From an uncultured Candidatus Saccharibacteria bacterium (GTDB taxonomy: Bacteria; Patescibacteriota; Saccharimonadia; Saccharimonadales; Saccharimonadaceae), in assembly GCA_938030585.1 (NCBI GenBank), contig CALHIA010000108.1, forward strand, positions 1 to 6,163: 6,163 nucleotides of DNA. The letters are read 5' to 3'. Positions 4,902 through 6,163 of this stretch are shown here, in pieces; within the stretch, counting starts at the first letter, position 1; each line of letters starts with the position of its first letter. Made by a program: the position numbers and the translations under genes. Under the pieces are notes generated by a model. The model searched no databases. It saw nothing but the letters and a program-made list of their open reading frames with translations, and was not told where the DNA came from.

Positions 4902-5096
4902 ATGCCAAAGCTTAAAACTCACAAAGGTACCGCTAAGCGTATTAAAATTTCCGGCACCGGTAAATTAATCCGCGAACGCGCCTATGGCAACCACATTCTT
5001 GCCAAAAAATCTAAAGCCCGCAAACGTAACATGAAGACTGCTGGTGCAGTCGAGGGTAAGATTGCTAAAAACATTAAAAGCGCATTAGGAGTTTAA
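4902..5096 (+). CDS. rpmI: 50S ribosomal protein L35
   Basis: This 64-residue, very basic protein has the family N-terminus MPKLKTHKGTAKRIKISGTG and the typical centre, with RERAYGNHILAKKSKARKRN at about 25-44. L35 is a small 50S protein that contacts 23S rRNA. The length is standard for the family. ATG at 4902 follows AAGGAAA at good spacing. It is the second gene of the operon; the 62-nt gap after infC contains no terminator, and the next gene, rplT, begins 2 nt after its stop. The infC-rpmI-rplT order is conserved widely in bacteria. Confidence 0.97.
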   Translation: MPKLKTHKGTAKRIKISGTGKLIRERAYGNHILAKKSKARKRNMKTAGAVEGKIAKNIKSALGV

Positions 5097-5098
5097 TC

Positions 5099-5452
5099 AT
5101 GAGAATCAAAAGAGGTGTTGCCGCACGCGCAAAACATAAGAAAATTCTAGCTGCCGCTAAGGGTATGCAACATTACCGCACCCGCAGCTTCCGTCTAGCT
5201 AAACAAGGTGTTATTAAGGCCCTTCGCTACGCTTACCGCGACCGCCGTAATCGTAAACGCGATCTTCGTGCTCTTTGGATCACCCGCATCAATAACGCCG
5301 CTCACCAATATGATTTGAATTATTCTCAACTCATTAATGGTATGAAAAAGCAAAATATCGCTGTTGATCGCAAGATCTTGGCCGAATTAGCTGTCAATCA
5401 GCCAGCTGCCTTCCAGGCAATTGTCGAACAAGTTAAAAAGGAGATTAAATAA
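5099..5452 (+). CDS. rplT: 50S ribosomal protein L20
   Basis: L20 binds 23S rRNA early in 50S assembly and, in E. coli and Bacillus, represses its own operon through mRNA structures. The 117-residue protein shows the family pattern: MRIKRGVAARAKHKKIL (1-17), AAKGMQHYRTRSFRLAKQ (19-36), the strongly conserved ALRYAYRDRRNRKRDLRALWITRIN (41-65), then LINGMKK (78-84) and VDRKILAELAVNQPAAF (88-104). The length is normal. ATG at 5099 uses an AGGAG that lies inside the end of rpmI, so the two genes are probably translationally coupled. Its stop overlaps the start of rpmB (TAATG). Confidence 0.98.
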   Translation: MRIKRGVAARAKHKKILAAAKGMQHYRTRSFRLAKQGVIKALRYAYRDRRNRKRDLRALWITRINNAAHQYDLNYSQLINGMKKQNIAVDRKILAELAVNQPAAFQAIVEQVKKEIK

Positions 5453-5643
5453 TGGCTATTTGCGAAATTTCCGGTAAAGGAAAAATGTACGGTCATAATG
5501 TAAGCTTCTCCCAGCACAAGACCCGTAAAGTTTTCAAACCAAACATCCAAAAGAAAACCCTCCTTATCGGTGGTAAAAAACTTAAAATTAATGTCAGTAC
5601 CGCAGCTCTTCGTACTTTGAAGAAAAAAGGTTTGATCAAATAA
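5452..5643 (+). CDS. rpmB: 50S ribosomal protein L28, form without the zinc cysteines
   Basis: The 63-residue basic protein matches L28: MAICEISGKGKMYGHNVSFSQ (1-21), HKTRKVFKPNIQKKTLLIGGKKLKINVS (22-49) and ending LRTLKKKGLIK. L28 sits in the 50S subunit near the E-site side. Many L28 proteins carry a CxxC...CxxC zinc site; here only Cys4 remains, Ser occupies the second position and the C-terminal pair is absent, so it should not bind zinc. ATG at 5452 overlaps the rplT stop by one base, with AAGGAG 8 nt upstream. The operon ends at the terminator about 20 bp later. Linking rpmB to infC-rpmI-rplT is less usual; rpmB is often beside rpmG. Confidence 0.92.
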   Translation: MAICEISGKGKMYGHNVSFSQHKTRKVFKPNIQKKTLLIGGKKLKINVSTAALRTLKKKGLIK

Positions 5644-5663
5644 TTTATTCATTTGGATAAAAC

Positions 5664-5690
5664 AAAATAGACCCGTAAGGGTCTATTTTT
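5664..5690. terminator. Bidirectional intrinsic terminator between rpmB (+) and rnpB (-)
   Basis: AAAATAGACCC (5664-5674) and GGGTCTATTTT (5679-5689) form a perfect 11-bp stem with a 4-base loop (GTAA on +, TTAC on -). The stem ends are A- and T-rich, so the + strand transcript finishes in TATTTTT and the - strand transcript in TATTTTGTTTT. It sits 20 bp after rpmB and directly beyond the 3' end of rnpB, and can end both convergent transcripts. Confidence 0.88.
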
Positions 5691-6098
5691 AAGCTATCAG
5701 TAAGCCGGGTTTTGTAACTAAAAGGTGCAAATACTCTTATCACAAGTAAAACCACAATAAAAGTTTCTTCCCTTTTTAGCCGATAATCATCTATCTAGAT
5801 ATTTTGTTGCCAAAATATTCAAGCGGTAAGCGTGCATCTTCGAACCAAAGTTTAGTAGCACTCCTTGCAGCCAGTAGGGTTTGCCATCAACCATGTCACC
5901 ATGGATTGCCGTAAGCTCTTACCTTACACTTTTCACCCTTGCCCGAAGGCGGTATTGTCTCTGTGGTACTTTCCCTATTCTTCAATTTTTTAGGCCGAAG
6001 CCGTCTAAATTTTCGAACGGTCGCCATTAACGACTACTGCGTTCTATGCTGCCCGGACTTTCCTCTTGGCTGAGCCAAGCGATTATCTTTCAAGCTCT
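5691..6098 (-). ncRNA. rnpB: RNase P RNA, bacterial type A-like
   Basis: RNase P RNA is the catalytic subunit that removes 5' leaders from tRNA precursors and some other RNAs. The - strand contains the conserved cores in order: GAGGAAAGTCCGGGC (6065-6051), CCACAGAGACAATACCGCC (5966-5948), GGGTGAAAAGTGTAAGGTAAGAGC (5938-5915 region), GGCTGCAAGGAG (5872-5861), TAGATAGATGATTATC (5797-5782, 3' strand of P4) and ACAAAACCCGGCTTA (5715-5701). A GGU in the likely L15 loop (5846-5844), which binds the tRNA CCA end, is kept. The ends are set by the promoter (+1 near 6098) and by a short P1 pairing between GAGCU (6097-6093) and AGCUU (5695-5691); they may be off by a few bases. At about 408 nt the size is normal. 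Its 3' end abuts the shared terminator. Confidence 0.95.
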
Positions 6099-6104
6099 AT
6101 CTCT

Positions 6105-6113
6105 ATCTTATCA
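6105..6113 (-). promoter_or_regulatory. Extended -10 promoter of rnpB
   Basis: TGATAAGAT at 6113-6105 on the - strand is a TG-N-TAAGAT extended -10, 7 nt before the predicted 5' end of RNase P RNA. No convincing -35 is seen at 17-18 bp. It matches the ssrA element TGATATAAT in seven of nine positions, suggesting a common promoter style for stable RNAs in this genome. Confidence 0.55.
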
Positions 6114-6163
6114 CAAAATCCCAGTCAGATTACACCTAAATTTAACTTCATCACTAAAATATC

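Noticed and set aside
6114..6163. Tail of another - strand protein gene at the right edge
   Set aside because: Two different - strand frames are open here, ending at TGA 6125-6127 and at a TGA overlapping the rnpB -10; with under 50 bp neither can be supported.

Overview
The window is a bacterial chromosome segment rich in core informational genes and stable RNAs. The right half holds a comM-family gene, then an infC-rpmI-rplT-rpmB translation operon (IF3, L35, L20, L28) on the + strand. Facing the operon on the - strand is rnpB (RNase P RNA). A second stable RNA gene, ssrA (one-piece tmRNA), lies on the - strand upstream of comM. The left end holds two - strand protein genes: a four-helix membrane protein and the start of a Met/Gln-rich protein cut by the window edge. 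The organism cannot be named from this window. Moderate-to-low GC, small proteins, leaderless-looking promoters and a non-standard tmRNA T-loop would fit a Patescibacteria/CPR-type genome, but that is inference. TGA is a normal stop here (comM ends with it), so the UGA=Gly code of Gracilibacteria/Absconditabacteria is not in use.

Layout: 1-307 (-) partial Met/Gln-rich protein with an extended -10 exactly 7 nt before its ATG. 344-823 (-) membrane protein. 824-1036 its promoter and a long leader containing four consecutive hairpins and an SD-AUG-UAG mini-ORF. 1037-1640 AT-rich DNA with short repeats and no credible gene. 1655-1808 (-) a probable unannotated small RNA of about 110 nt, with a near-consensus promoter, a 5' stem-loop and an intrinsic terminator. 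1809-2020 an AT-rich spacer with repeated hairpins. 2021-2435 (-) ssrA with terminator and promoter. 2436-2665 the comM upstream region with direct repeats and a promoter that predicts a leaderless mRNA. 2666-4249 comM. 4258-5643 the infC operon with a near-consensus promoter and an AUU start for infC. 5664-5690 a terminator that works in both directions. 5691-6113 (-) rnpB and its promoter. 6114-6163 unassigned.

The genes serve translation and RNA maintenance: IF3 and three ribosomal proteins, tmRNA for ribosome rescue, and RNase P for tRNA (and probably tmRNA) 5' processing. ComM is a DNA branch-migration motor used in natural transformation. The most novel content lies in the 1.8 kb without protein genes (824-2665). 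Besides ssrA it contains a small-RNA transcription unit and a multi-hairpin leader that I cannot match to a known family.
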